A stretch of DNA of 64,000 nt, taken from contig CAMDDB010000002.1 of assembly GCA_945890865.1 (NCBI GenBank), forward strand, positions 1-64,000, read 5' to 3'. The stretch is from Flavobacterium psychrophilum. GTDB lineage: Bacteria; Bacteroidota; Bacteroidia; Flavobacteriales; Flavobacteriaceae. Position 1 is the first letter of the stretch. Each line of letters starts with the position of its first letter. Both the position numbers and the translations under genes were made by a program. Shown piece after piece: positions 26,983 to 35,411 of the stretch. The notes beneath the pieces were generated by a model. It was not told the origin of the DNA and did no database searches. It was given only the letters and a program-made list of their open reading frames with translations.

Positions 26983-28992
26983 TTATTTGTAATTTCTAGC
27001 TGCGATTTTAATAAATTCGTATTTTAATTCTTCTTTATGAAGCTCTTCTTTTGTGATGTCGTCGCCTTTATATTCCCATGCGCCCACAAAAGAGAAATTC
27101 TTATCATCACGAAGTGTTTCTCCTTCAGCATCTTGGTATTCTTCGCGGAAATGACCGCCACAAGATTCTTTACGTTGTAACGCATCGAGTGCCATTAGTT
27201 GTCCTAAATCAATCAAATCGGCAACTCTAAGTGCTTTTTCAAGCTGTGGATTCAACTCTTCATTACTTCCTGGAACATTCACATCGCTATAAAAATCTTC
27301 TTTCAATTGCGCAATTTCAGCGATTGCTTCTGTAAGTCCTTTTTCATTGCGACCCATTCCTACTTTATTCCACATAATTAATCCTAATTTTTTGTGGAAA
27401 TAATCAACCGATTTTGAACCGTTATTATTCAAAAACTTACTGATTGAATCTTTAACTCGTGCTTCCGCTTCTTCAAATTCTGGTGCATCTGTTGCAATTT
27501 TACCCGTTCTAATTTCATCTGCCAAATAGTTTGAAATGGTATACGGCAAAACGAAATAACCGTCTGCCAAACCTTGCATTAAAGCAGAAGCTCCTAAACG
27601 GTTAGCACCGTGATCCGAGAAATTCGCCTCACCGGCAACAAAACACCCCGGAATAGAAGATTGTAGGTTATAATCTACCCAAACACCTCCCATAGTATAG
27701 TGTACTGCTGGATAAATTTTCATCGGTGTTTCGTATGGATTTTCATCGGTGATTTTTTGATACATGGTAAATAAGTTCCCGTATTTTTCTTTTAACCATT
27801 GCTTACCATAGGTAGTAATTTCTTCTGGTGTTGGATGGTGATTCCCTTTGGCGAAGGCAGCTTGTTTCCCTTTCGTTTGTATTTCGGTTGAGAAATCTAA
27901 GAATACGCCTTCATTGGTGTCATTTGATTCGATTCCTCTTCCTTCATCACACACTTCTTTAGCCGCTCTTGAAGATATATCTCTAGGGGCTAAGTTTCCA
28001 AAAGAAGGATATTTTCTTTCTAAATAATAATCTCTGTCTGCTTCAGCTATATCTGCAGGTTTTAATTGTCCTTCTCTAATAGCAGCGGCATCTTCTTTTT
28101 TCTTAGGCACCCAAATACGCCCCGAATTACGCAACGATTCAGACATTAATGTTAATTTTGCCTGATTGGTTCCGTGAACTGGTATACAAGTTGGGTGAAT
28201 TTGAACATAACAAGGATTCGCAAATAAAGCTCCTTGTTTGTGTACTTTCCATGCGGCTGTTACATTGCTTCCCATCGCGTTTGTAGAAAGGAAATAAACG
28301 TTTCCGTATCCTCCAGAAGCTATCACTACAGCATGTGCTGAATGTCTTTCAATGGCTCCTGTAACTAAGTTACGAGCAATAATTCCACGTGCTTTTCCGT
28401 CTACTTTTACCAAATCTAACATTTCGTGGCGGTTGTGCATTGTAACACGTCCTAACCCAATTTGTCTGGATAAGGCAGAATAAGCGCCTAACAATAACTG
28501 TTGCCCGGTTTGTCCAGCTGCGTAGAATGTACGTTGTACTTGCGTTCCCCCAAACGAACGGTTGTCTAACATGCCTCCGTATTCACGTGCAAAAGGAACG
28601 CCTTGAGCCACACATTGATCAATGATATTTCCTGACACTTCGGCTAAACGGTGCACGTTTGCTTCACGGGCACGGTAGTCACCTCCTTTTATAGTATCGT
28701 AGAAAAGACGGTACACACTGTCACCATCATTTTGATAATTTTTTGCGGCATTGATTCCTCCTTGCGCGGCAATAGAATGTGCACGACGTGGTGAATCTTG
28801 AAAACAGAAAGCTTTTACATTATAGCCCATTTCACCGAGAGAGGCAGCAGCTGAAGCTCCTGCTAATCCTGTTCCTACCACAATAATATCGATTTTAGGT
28901 CGGTTATTGGGTGCAACTAATTTCAAGTGGTTTTTATGATCTGTCCATTTGTCTTTTAATGGGCCTGCTGGTATTTTAGAATCTAACTTCAT
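26983..28992 (-). CDS. sdhA: Succinate dehydrogenase/fumarate reductase flavoprotein subunit
   Basis: A 669-residue flavoprotein that oxidises succinate to fumarate. Visible are the dinucleotide-binding start [19 protein letters not shown], the covalent-FAD site in [15 protein letters not shown] and the catalytic region with [15 protein letters not shown]. The length is normal for the Bacteroidota type, which is longer than the E. coli enzyme. It lies between sdhC and sdhB with short gaps. Confidence 0.97.
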   Translation of the reverse strand: MKLDSKIPAGPLKDKWTDHKNHLKLVAPNNRPKIDIIVVGTGLAGASAAASLGEMGYNVKAFCFQDSPRRAHSIAAQGGINAAKNYQNDGDSVYRLFYDTIKGGDYRAREANVHRLAEVSGNIIDQCVAQGVPFAREYGGMLDNRSFGGTQVQRTFYAAGQTGQQLLLGAYSALSRQIGLGRVTMHNRHEMLDLVKVDGKARGIIARNLVTGAIERHSAHAVVIASGGYGNVYFLSTNAMGSNVTAAWKVHKQGALFANPCYVQIHPTCIPVHGTNQAKLTLMSESLRNSGRIWVPKKKEDAAAIREGQLKPADIAEADRDYYLERKYPSFGNLAPRDISSRAAKEVCDEGRGIESNDTNEGVFLDFSTEIQTKGKQAAFAKGNHHPTPEEITTYGKQWLKEKYGNLFTMYQKITDENPYETPMKIYPAVHYTMGGVWVDYNLQSSIPGCFVAGEANFSDHGANRLGASALMQGLADGYFVLPYTISNYLADEIRTGKIATDAPEFEEAEARVKDSISKFLNNNGSKSVDYFHKKLGLIMWNKVGMGRNEKGLTEAIAEIAQLKEDFYSDVNVPGSNEELNPQLEKALRVADLIDLGQLMALDALQRKESCGGHFREEYQDAEGETLRDDKNFSFVGAWEYKGDDITKEELHKEELKYEFIKIAARNYK

Positions 28993-29010
28993 AATATATA
29001 CTGATGTTGC

Positions 29011-29874
29011 TTATTTTTTAAAGTGTAAGATAATTGGAATAATAGCAAAAAGTAACGGCACTACTAAGGCAAAGGCTCTTCCAAAAAACTTAATTACCGG
29101 AGTTAATTTGGAACTGTTCACGCCCAAAGATTGGAAAGCACTTTGAAATCCGTGCCATAAGTGAAATGCTAGTGCAATCATGGCTAATACATATCCTATA
29201 GTGAAGTACAATCCATACTTAGCATCTTTAAAAAAGTCGATCGTAATTTTATATAAATCTTTGTATAAATCAGCTGTTTTTACATCCGCCTGACTGTAAT
29301 ATAATTCGGTTCTGTTTTTTATTACAAATTGTTTAGGCATCATAGTTTGATCTGCCTTATCACCTTCTTTGGCTACTTGCTCTACTGGAAAAAATTGGCC
29401 CACTTGAGTTCCCACATAAAAATTTTGTTTTTGACCTTGTACATCAATGGTTTTTGTCATCAATGGCATGTTTTTATCAAAATGCATTTTTGCCCAAAAA
29501 TTAACCATGTGTGTAACAATAAAAACTAAAATAATTGTCCCTAAAACGGCCATATTTCTTGAAGCAAAACTGCTTGTAGAACCATTGGTTTTTGCATATC
29601 CAATCGGTCGCGCTTTTTTGTTTTGGATTGTTAAAGCGATTCCGTCAATTGCATGAAATAAAATAGAAATGTACGTTAAATAAGAAAGTAATTTTACTGC
29701 AGGATTGGAGGTCATGAATAACGCATACTGATTAAAATTCAAGGCATTGTTTGGAACAAGCAATTGAAGATTTCCTGCTAAGTGACCCGCCAAAAATAAG
29801 CATAAAAATAAACCTGTAAGAGCCATCCAATATTTCTTTGCAATAGATGACTTTAAAAGTGCTGATTTTGCCAT
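29011..29874 (-). CDS. sdhC: Succinate dehydrogenase cytochrome b558 subunit
   Basis: A 287-residue membrane subunit with five likely membrane spans, for example WMALTGLFLCLFLAGHLAG, AVLGTIILVFIVTHMVNFW and YGLYFTIGYVLAMIALAFH; conserved His residues in the spans are suitable heme ligands. A soluble insert of about 60 residues lies between spans 3 and 4. This single-subunit, di-heme type with quinone contact fits sdhCAB of Bacteroidota. The operon promoter lies at 29912-29942. Confidence 0.95.
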   Translation of the reverse strand: MAKSALLKSSIAKKYWMALTGLFLCLFLAGHLAGNLQLLVPNNALNFNQYALFMTSNPAVKLLSYLTYISILFHAIDGIALTIQNKKARPIGYAKTNGSTSSFASRNMAVLGTIILVFIVTHMVNFWAKMHFDKNMPLMTKTIDVQGQKQNFYVGTQVGQFFPVEQVAKEGDKADQTMMPKQFVIKNRTELYYSQADVKTADLYKDLYKITIDFFKDAKYGLYFTIGYVLAMIALAFHLWHGFQSAFQSLGVNSSKLTPVIKFFGRAFALVVPLLFAIIPIILHFKK

Positions 29875-29911
29875 AATTTATTTGATTGTAATAGTTTTAT
29901 AAAAATCAAAA

Positions 29912-29942
29912 CAAAAATACAGCTATTTCAAATTAACTACAA
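29912..29942 (-). promoter_or_regulatory. Promoter of sdhCAB
   Basis: On the minus strand TTG (29942-29940), a 20-base spacer and TATTTTTG (29919-29912) fit the Flavobacterium consensus. The leader would be about 30 bases. Confidence 0.65.
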
Positions 29943-30233
29943 CCATTTAGCCCTAATTTATAATGAATTTAAAATAATTTAACTACTGTTGAACATCAGC
30001 GAGTTACGCATAAAATTCGCAAAATTGTATATCATTTTAGCGAAATTATTGGATCGCCCACTTCAAAAATCTGCGTTACACCCCCTCTAACCTATTAAAT
30101 TTTTGATAGACCGCATTTAAGGATCAAACCCTGCTTTTAAAACTCGCTTGGTTAAACTTTAGTAGGAGATGGTTTGAAACCACCTTTTTATTTCATTTCA
30201 AAATCGCGAAACCCAAAAATTAAACCCAAACAA
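29943..30233. other. Gap between sdhC and the BNR protein gene with no recognisable gene
   Basis: Upstream of the sdh promoter about 290 bases carry no supported gene. The base composition near 30050-30180 is less AT-rich than the other gaps. GATGGTTTGAAACCACC followed by TTTTT at 30168-30189 could be a weak plus-strand hairpin. It may hold the remnant of a lost gene or a spacer repeat; I cannot support either. Confidence 0.3.
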
Positions 30234-33017
30234 TTAGTAGGTCTTTTTGTTTTTGGGTGCTGTTATTTCAAAAGCCGTTGTGGTAGATTCCGTTTCAGCA
30301 TTAAGCGTTACTATATATTTACCTACTGGCATATAATAACGTTTATTTTCAGCTTCTTTTATCGCACTATTTTTATCCCATTTATTCCATTTATCAGCTA
30401 CCTCTTTGGAAATTTCATACGGATACAGGAAAGAATTTAATCCTTTTTTTAATTCCAAATTTTGTTGGAAAATCACGCGATTTTGGTCGTTAGAAATTGA
30501 AATCGTTGCCGTACTCTCCAAATTAGAATAGAACCAAATTTCTTGAGAAGGGGCATTGGCATCTTCCCAAGCATATGATTTTTTACCCCAACGTTCCGAT
30601 TTAATTCGGTCTGACATCGAAAATACATGAATTTTTTTTGCTAAAATAGCGGTTGTTAATTCTTGTATTTTTGAAATCCCTACTTTATAAATAGCTCTTC
30701 CGTGGGTCCCTACTACTAAGTCTTTGACTCTAGACTGAATCTTTAGATCGTGTATGGCTACCTTTGGCATACCGCATGAAAAATTTTGCCATGTTGCTCC
30801 TTGATCTATCGAAATAAACAAACCGTTGTCGGTACCCACATATAAAATATTCCCATTGGCAGTATCTTCAACTAGTACGTTTACAGCCTGTGTTACTCCG
30901 CTTGAAATGGGTGCCCAATGGGCTCCAGAATCTTCCGAAACATAAACATAACTTTCAAAATTATCATTTCGATAGCCGTTTAATGTACTATAAACACGTT
31001 CTTTTTTGTGTGCAGAAGCAACCACTCTGGATACCCATAAATTTTGAGGTAAATTGCCAGAAATCAATTGCCACGAAACGCCGCCATCTTTGGAAACTTG
31101 AATATTCCCATCATCAGTTCCTGCGTATAGCAATCCAAATTGCAGGGTACTTTCCGAAAGGGTAGTAATTGTCCCAAAGGCCACATTTCCTTCTTTGCCT
31201 CCATTAGTAAGATCCCCAGAAATTTTTTCCCAGGTTTTACCTTGATTCATGGAACGGTGCAAAAAATTAGACCCCATATACAAAATATCGGGATTGTGGG
31301 AAGATAACAATATAGGGGTTTGCCAATTGAATCGATAGGGCTTCTCGTCTTTGGCAGGTTTGGGAGAAATAAAATCAACCTTCCCTTCTTTTTGATGGAT
31401 GCGGTAATAATTTCCAAATTGATATCCGGTAAATACCACATCGGGATTGCGCGGATCGATTTGAATTTGCATCCCGTCTCCACCAATCAATTCTTGATAC
31501 GGATATTTTCCTTCTTGGTGCCAGGCTACATTCTGCTGAAAATCATTAGGACCAAACCAAACCCCATTATCTTGCATGCCTCCATAGACATTGTATTTTT
31601 CTTGATCATCAACATTGACAGCATACAACTGGCCCAGGGCTTCATTATTGCATTTGATCCAATGGGCGCCATTGTCATAGGAAATATTAATTCCTCCATC
31701 GTTTCCATTAATAATGTGATTTTGATTTTCGGGATTAATCCAAGTTACATGATGATCGGCGTGAACATTTTCTTTGGAAATGGCTTCAAAAGTTTTCCCG
31801 CCGTCTTTTGAAAACAATAACGGAACACCCCCAATATAGAGTCGATTTTGATCCGTTGCATCCACCGATATATTGGCAAAATAATAGCCATACGTATAAT
31901 ACATATCGTCAATATAGTTGGTATTGGTTTTTTTCCAGGTTGTTCCTCCATCTACAGATTTATACACTTCACACCCTATGACTTCGGTTTCAAAAAGGGC
32001 TTTATTGGCATCTAAAAAACTTTTTAAAGCTGGAGATGAATTGTTATTTTCAAGCCAATTTTTGATGTTCTCGGCACGGTATTTTTCACTAAACCCACTT
32101 TCCTTTAATGCTTGATTGAGCGCTTTGTTGGGAATTGCTTGAAACGCATCCCCTGGTGTTGCCAGCAGGGTTGTCAACTTGTTTTTTGAAACTGCTTTGG
32201 GTCGTTTGTTCTGATTATCCACTACTGCATAAAGTATCTTTTCATTAAATAAGGCCAGTCCAATTCTTCCTACTCCTTCATTAGCAGGAAATCCACTTTC
32301 TTTAGTAGTAACTAACTTCCAAGTATTGCCTCCATCCTCGCTTTTATAAATCCCTGATTTTTCGCCATCGCCGTCAAAATGCCATCCTTTTCTGTCTTTT
32401 TGCCAAGACGCTGCAAACATTACATTGGGGTTGGTTTTAGACACTGCTAGATCTACAATTCCCGTATCATCTGCAACATATAAGGTTTGTTGCCACGATT
32501 TGCCGCCATCTGATGATTTGAAAATTCCGCGTTCTTTATTAGTGGTATACAAATGGCCCAAAGCGGCCACTACTATTTCATTTAGATTACTTGGGTTTAC
32601 CCATATTTTACTGATGTGATGCGAATCTATCAATCCCAAATTTTTCCATGTTTTTCCCTTATCTGAAGAGGTTAACACGCCAACTCCCGCATAAGAAGAT
32701 CGAGAAGCATTGATTTCGCCTGTTCCTACCCAAAGCGTTCCCGAATTCCAATCTACTGTGACTGCCCCACAATTGATAGTGGCTGCATTGTCCATTACTG
32801 GCAAAAACGATGTACCGTTATTTTGGGTATACCAAAGACCCCCCGAGGCATATGCTACATAAAATTCGGTGGTATTTTTAGGATTTACAGCCACGTCTAC
32901 TACTCTTCCACTCATAATGGTAGGTCCAATATTTGTAGCTTTAACCTGATTGAACAGCGAATTTTGAGCGTTACACAATGGTGTAATGACTAAAAATAGG
33001 AAAATTATGTGTTTCAT
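30234..33017 (-). CDS. Secreted BNR/sortilin-type beta-propeller protein
   Basis: A 927-residue exported protein. The signal peptide is at 1-17 (ends PLCNAQ). The body has many BNR/Asp-box blades, for example SSDKGKTWKN, SSDGGKSWQQ, SEDGGNTWK, SVDGGTTWKK and SKDGGVSWQ, as in sortilin (VPS10) and glycosyl-hydrolase-like propellers. Proteins of this type in Bacteroidota are often secreted and linked with peptidase or glycan-binding functions, but catalytic residues are not obvious here. No T9SS sorting signal is clear at the C-terminus, which ends in a short Ig-like domain and a Lys-rich tail. Confidence 0.85.
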   Translation of the reverse strand: MKHIIFLFLVITPLCNAQNSLFNQVKATNIGPTIMSGRVVDVAVNPKNTTEFYVAYASGGLWYTQNNGTSFLPVMDNAATINCGAVTVDWNSGTLWVGTGEINASRSSYAGVGVLTSSDKGKTWKNLGLIDSHHISKIWVNPSNLNEIVVAALGHLYTTNKERGIFKSSDGGKSWQQTLYVADDTGIVDLAVSKTNPNVMFAASWQKDRKGWHFDGDGEKSGIYKSEDGGNTWKLVTTKESGFPANEGVGRIGLALFNEKILYAVVDNQNKRPKAVSKNKLTTLLATPGDAFQAIPNKALNQALKESGFSEKYRAENIKNWLENNNSSPALKSFLDANKALFETEVIGCEVYKSVDGGTTWKKTNTNYIDDMYYTYGYYFANISVDATDQNRLYIGGVPLLFSKDGGKTFEAISKENVHADHHVTWINPENQNHIINGNDGGINISYDNGAHWIKCNNEALGQLYAVNVDDQEKYNVYGGMQDNGVWFGPNDFQQNVAWHQEGKYPYQELIGGDGMQIQIDPRNPDVVFTGYQFGNYYRIHQKEGKVDFISPKPAKDEKPYRFNWQTPILLSSHNPDILYMGSNFLHRSMNQGKTWEKISGDLTNGGKEGNVAFGTITTLSESTLQFGLLYAGTDDGNIQVSKDGGVSWQLISGNLPQNLWVSRVVASAHKKERVYSTLNGYRNDNFESYVYVSEDSGAHWAPISSGVTQAVNVLVEDTANGNILYVGTDNGLFISIDQGATWQNFSCGMPKVAIHDLKIQSRVKDLVVGTHGRAIYKVGISKIQELTTAILAKKIHVFSMSDRIKSERWGKKSYAWEDANAPSQEIWFYSNLESTATISISNDQNRVIFQQNLELKKGLNSFLYPYEISKEVADKWNKWDKNSAIKEAENKRYYMPVGKYIVTLNAETESTTTAFEITAPKNKKTY

Positions 33018-33184
33018 TTTGAGAAATTTTTTTGAAAATTAACCAAATCGATGCACTTCTACAAAATTTCTGTAGTAATTAACATCTTTTCTTGAATATC
33101 TTATTATTTTTGAAAAACAATTTTAAACCTCCTGGAATTTAGATTTTATTCCATTTAATAAACGAATCAATAATCCTTCAAATC

Positions 33185-34477
33185 ATGAAATACCATCCAA
33201 TTGACCGACAACTATATATCCAGAATAGAGCAAAATTTACCGCTCAAATGAAACAAAATAGTGTAGCGGTTTTTAATTCAAACGACATTTATCCTGTAAG
33301 TGCCGATAGCTCCTTACCCTTTGCGCAACATAGAGATATCTTGTATTTATCGGGTGTAGACCAAGAAGAAAGTATTTTATTGCTTTTCCCTGATGCGCCT
33401 TATGAACATTTGAAAGAGATCTTGTTTTTAAAAGAAACCAATGAACATATCGCTATTTGGGAAGGTGAAAAACTCACCAAAGAACATGCCTTTGAAGTGT
33501 CAGGAATTCGTTCAGTGATTTGGTTACAAGATTTTCACAAAACCTTGAAAGAAATTATGGCGTATGCCGATACGATATATATCAACACTAACGAACATTA
33601 TAGAGCCGTTATTGAAACAGAAACTCGTGAAGCCCGTTTTGTAAAATGGTGGAAAGAACAGTATCCCGCTCATAAAGTAGAAAAATCAAATACTATTTTA
33701 CAAAGATTGCGTTCGGTAAAAGAAACCGAAGAAATAGCGTTGATCCAAAAAGCCTGTGATATTACTGAAAAGGGATTCAAACGGGTATTAAATTTTGTAA
33801 AACCGGGTGTAATGGAATATGAAATTGAGGCCGAATTTGCCCATGAATTTCTTAGAAATCGCTCGAAAGGTTTTGCGTATACGCCCATTATTGCTTCAGG
33901 AAACAACGCAAATGTTTTACATTACATTGAAAACAACCAACCCTGTAATGCAGGGGATTTGATCTTATTAGATGTTGGGGCCGAATATGCCAATTATTCT
34001 AGTGATATGACCCGAATGGTTCCGGTATCGGGTCGTTTTACGGACCGACAAAAAGCGGTTTACAATGCTGTTTTAAATGTAAAAAATGCAGCTACTAAAT
34101 TATTGGTTCCGGGTACCTTATGGAAACAATATCATCTAGAAGTAGGTAAGATTATGACTTCAGAATTATTGGGATTGGGATTAATAGACAAAAGCGATGT
34201 GCAAAACGAAAATCCAGATTGGCCTGCCTATAAAAAATATTTCATGCACGGCACCTCTCACCACTTGGGATTAGATACCCACGATTATGGCTTATTACAT
34301 GAGCCGATGCAGCCGAATATGGTCTTTACAGTAGAGCCTGGAATTTACATCCCGAAAGAAGGATTTGGTATCCGTTTAGAAGATGATGTAGTAATTCAAT
34401 CCTCTGGAGCTCCATTCAATTTGATGCGTAATATTCCGATAGAAATTGAAGAAATTGAATCGATAATGAATACCTAA
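33185..34477 (+). CDS. Xaa-Pro aminopeptidase (M24B)
   Basis: A 430-residue metallopeptidase that removes N-terminal residues ahead of Pro. It has the N-terminal AMP_N domain (about 1-130) and the pita-bread catalytic domain. Metal ligands are visible: Asp in LLDVGAEYANYSSDMTRM (two Asp), His in MHGTSHHLGLDTHD, Glu in TVEPGIYIP and Glu in IRLEDDVVI. No signal peptide, so it acts in the cytosol. It is divergent from the BNR gene and followed by a terminator. Confidence 0.95.
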   Translation: MKYHPIDRQLYIQNRAKFTAQMKQNSVAVFNSNDIYPVSADSSLPFAQHRDILYLSGVDQEESILLLFPDAPYEHLKEILFLKETNEHIAIWEGEKLTKEHAFEVSGIRSVIWLQDFHKTLKEIMAYADTIYINTNEHYRAVIETETREARFVKWWKEQYPAHKVEKSNTILQRLRSVKETEEIALIQKACDITEKGFKRVLNFVKPGVMEYEIEAEFAHEFLRNRSKGFAYTPIIASGNNANVLHYIENNQPCNAGDLILLDVGAEYANYSSDMTRMVPVSGRFTDRQKAVYNAVLNVKNAATKLLVPGTLWKQYHLEVGKIMTSELLGLGLIDKSDVQNENPDWPAYKKYFMHGTSHHLGLDTHDYGLLHEPMQPNMVFTVEPGIYIPKEGFGIRLEDDVVIQSSGAPFNLMRNIPIEIEEIESIMNT

Positions 34478-34517
34478 TTTGGATATTCCGATTCTCGAAT
34501 TATAGCTTTACAGATAG

Positions 34518-34545
34518 AACGGTTTGCGAAAGTAAGCCGTTTTTT
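34518..34545 (+). terminator. Terminator after the Xaa-Pro aminopeptidase gene
   Basis: The stem AACGGTTT/AAGCCGTT (one G-U) encloses an 8-base loop and is followed by four more Ts. It lies 41 bases after the stop codon. Confidence 0.75.
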
Positions 34546-34598
34546 GTGCATTCGCAAAAAACCTTGCGCACTTTCCCTTTAAACTATACCTTTGCCCA

Positions 34599-35381
34599 AT
34601 GAAAACCACCTCCTATAAAAACACTGTAATCCATTATACCGATCAAGGCAAGGGAACGGCTGTGGTATTATTGCATGGTTTTTTGGAAAATCAATCGATG
34701 TGGAACACTTTTTTACCTGAACTTTCAAAAAAATACCGCATCATTACAATGGACTTATTAGGTCATGGTGCTACCGAATGTTTGGGTTATGTGCATACTA
34801 TGGAAGACCAAGCCGATATGGTGCATCATGTTTTGCAAAAATTAAAAATACGAAAAGCTGCATTGATTGGGCATTCCATGGGGGGATATGTAACATTGGC
34901 TTTCGCCGAATTATATCCAAACACGGTGAAAGGGATTGTGTTGATCAATTCAACTTCAAGAGCAGATAGCGACGAACGCAAACGCAATAGAGCGCGAGCG
35001 ATTGTGGCGGTCAAACAAAATTATTCGGCGTTTATCCGGATGAGTATTGCTAATTTATTTAGTGAAAACAACCGCGAACGGCTTGATGATAGAATTGAAG
35101 AAGTTAAGTTAGAAGCTTTAAAAACACCTCTTCAAGGAATAGTGGCAGCATTAGAAGGTATGAAAATTAGAAAAGATCGTGAGGTGATCCTGCATTTTGC
35201 TCCGTATCCGATCCAACTCATTTTAGGCAAAAAAGATGGTGTATTATTGTATGAAGAAAATAGTGACCAAATTAGAGATACGCAAGTACAACTCACCACT
35301 TTTGAAGACGGCCACATGAGTCATATTGAAAATCAAATAGAATTACTACCTGTTTTGTTGGGCTTCTTAAAAAGAATATAA
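34599..35381 (+). CDS. Alpha/beta-fold hydrolase
   Basis: A 260-residue hydrolase with the usual fold. It has the oxyanion motif LLHGFLENQSMW, the nucleophile elbow GHSMGGY with Ser93, an acid in ILGKKDGVL and the catalytic His in DGHMSHIE. It has no signal peptide. Esters, lactones or similar small molecules are possible substrates; the sequence does not say which. It is a single gene, convergent with the AddB-like gene. Confidence 0.88.
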   Translation: MKTTSYKNTVIHYTDQGKGTAVVLLHGFLENQSMWNTFLPELSKKYRIITMDLLGHGATECLGYVHTMEDQADMVHHVLQKLKIRKAALIGHSMGGYVTLAFAELYPNTVKGIVLINSTSRADSDERKRNRARAIVAVKQNYSAFIRMSIANLFSENNRERLDDRIEEVKLEALKTPLQGIVAALEGMKIRKDREVILHFAPYPIQLILGKKDGVLLYEENSDQIRDTQVQLTTFEDGHMSHIENQIELLPVLLGFLKRI

Positions 35382-35411
35382 TCCTTTAGTATCTTGTTGG
35401 TATTTTTTGGA

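Noticed and set aside
30174..30440. 88-codon plus-strand ORF over the end of the BNR gene
   Set aside because: Most of it is antisense to the BNR coding region, and its composition (Phe, Ile, Arg rich) is that of a shadow.
31320..31811. 163-codon plus-strand ORF inside the BNR gene
   Set aside because: It is a shadow frame of a clear coding gene on the other strand, caused by the regular repeats.
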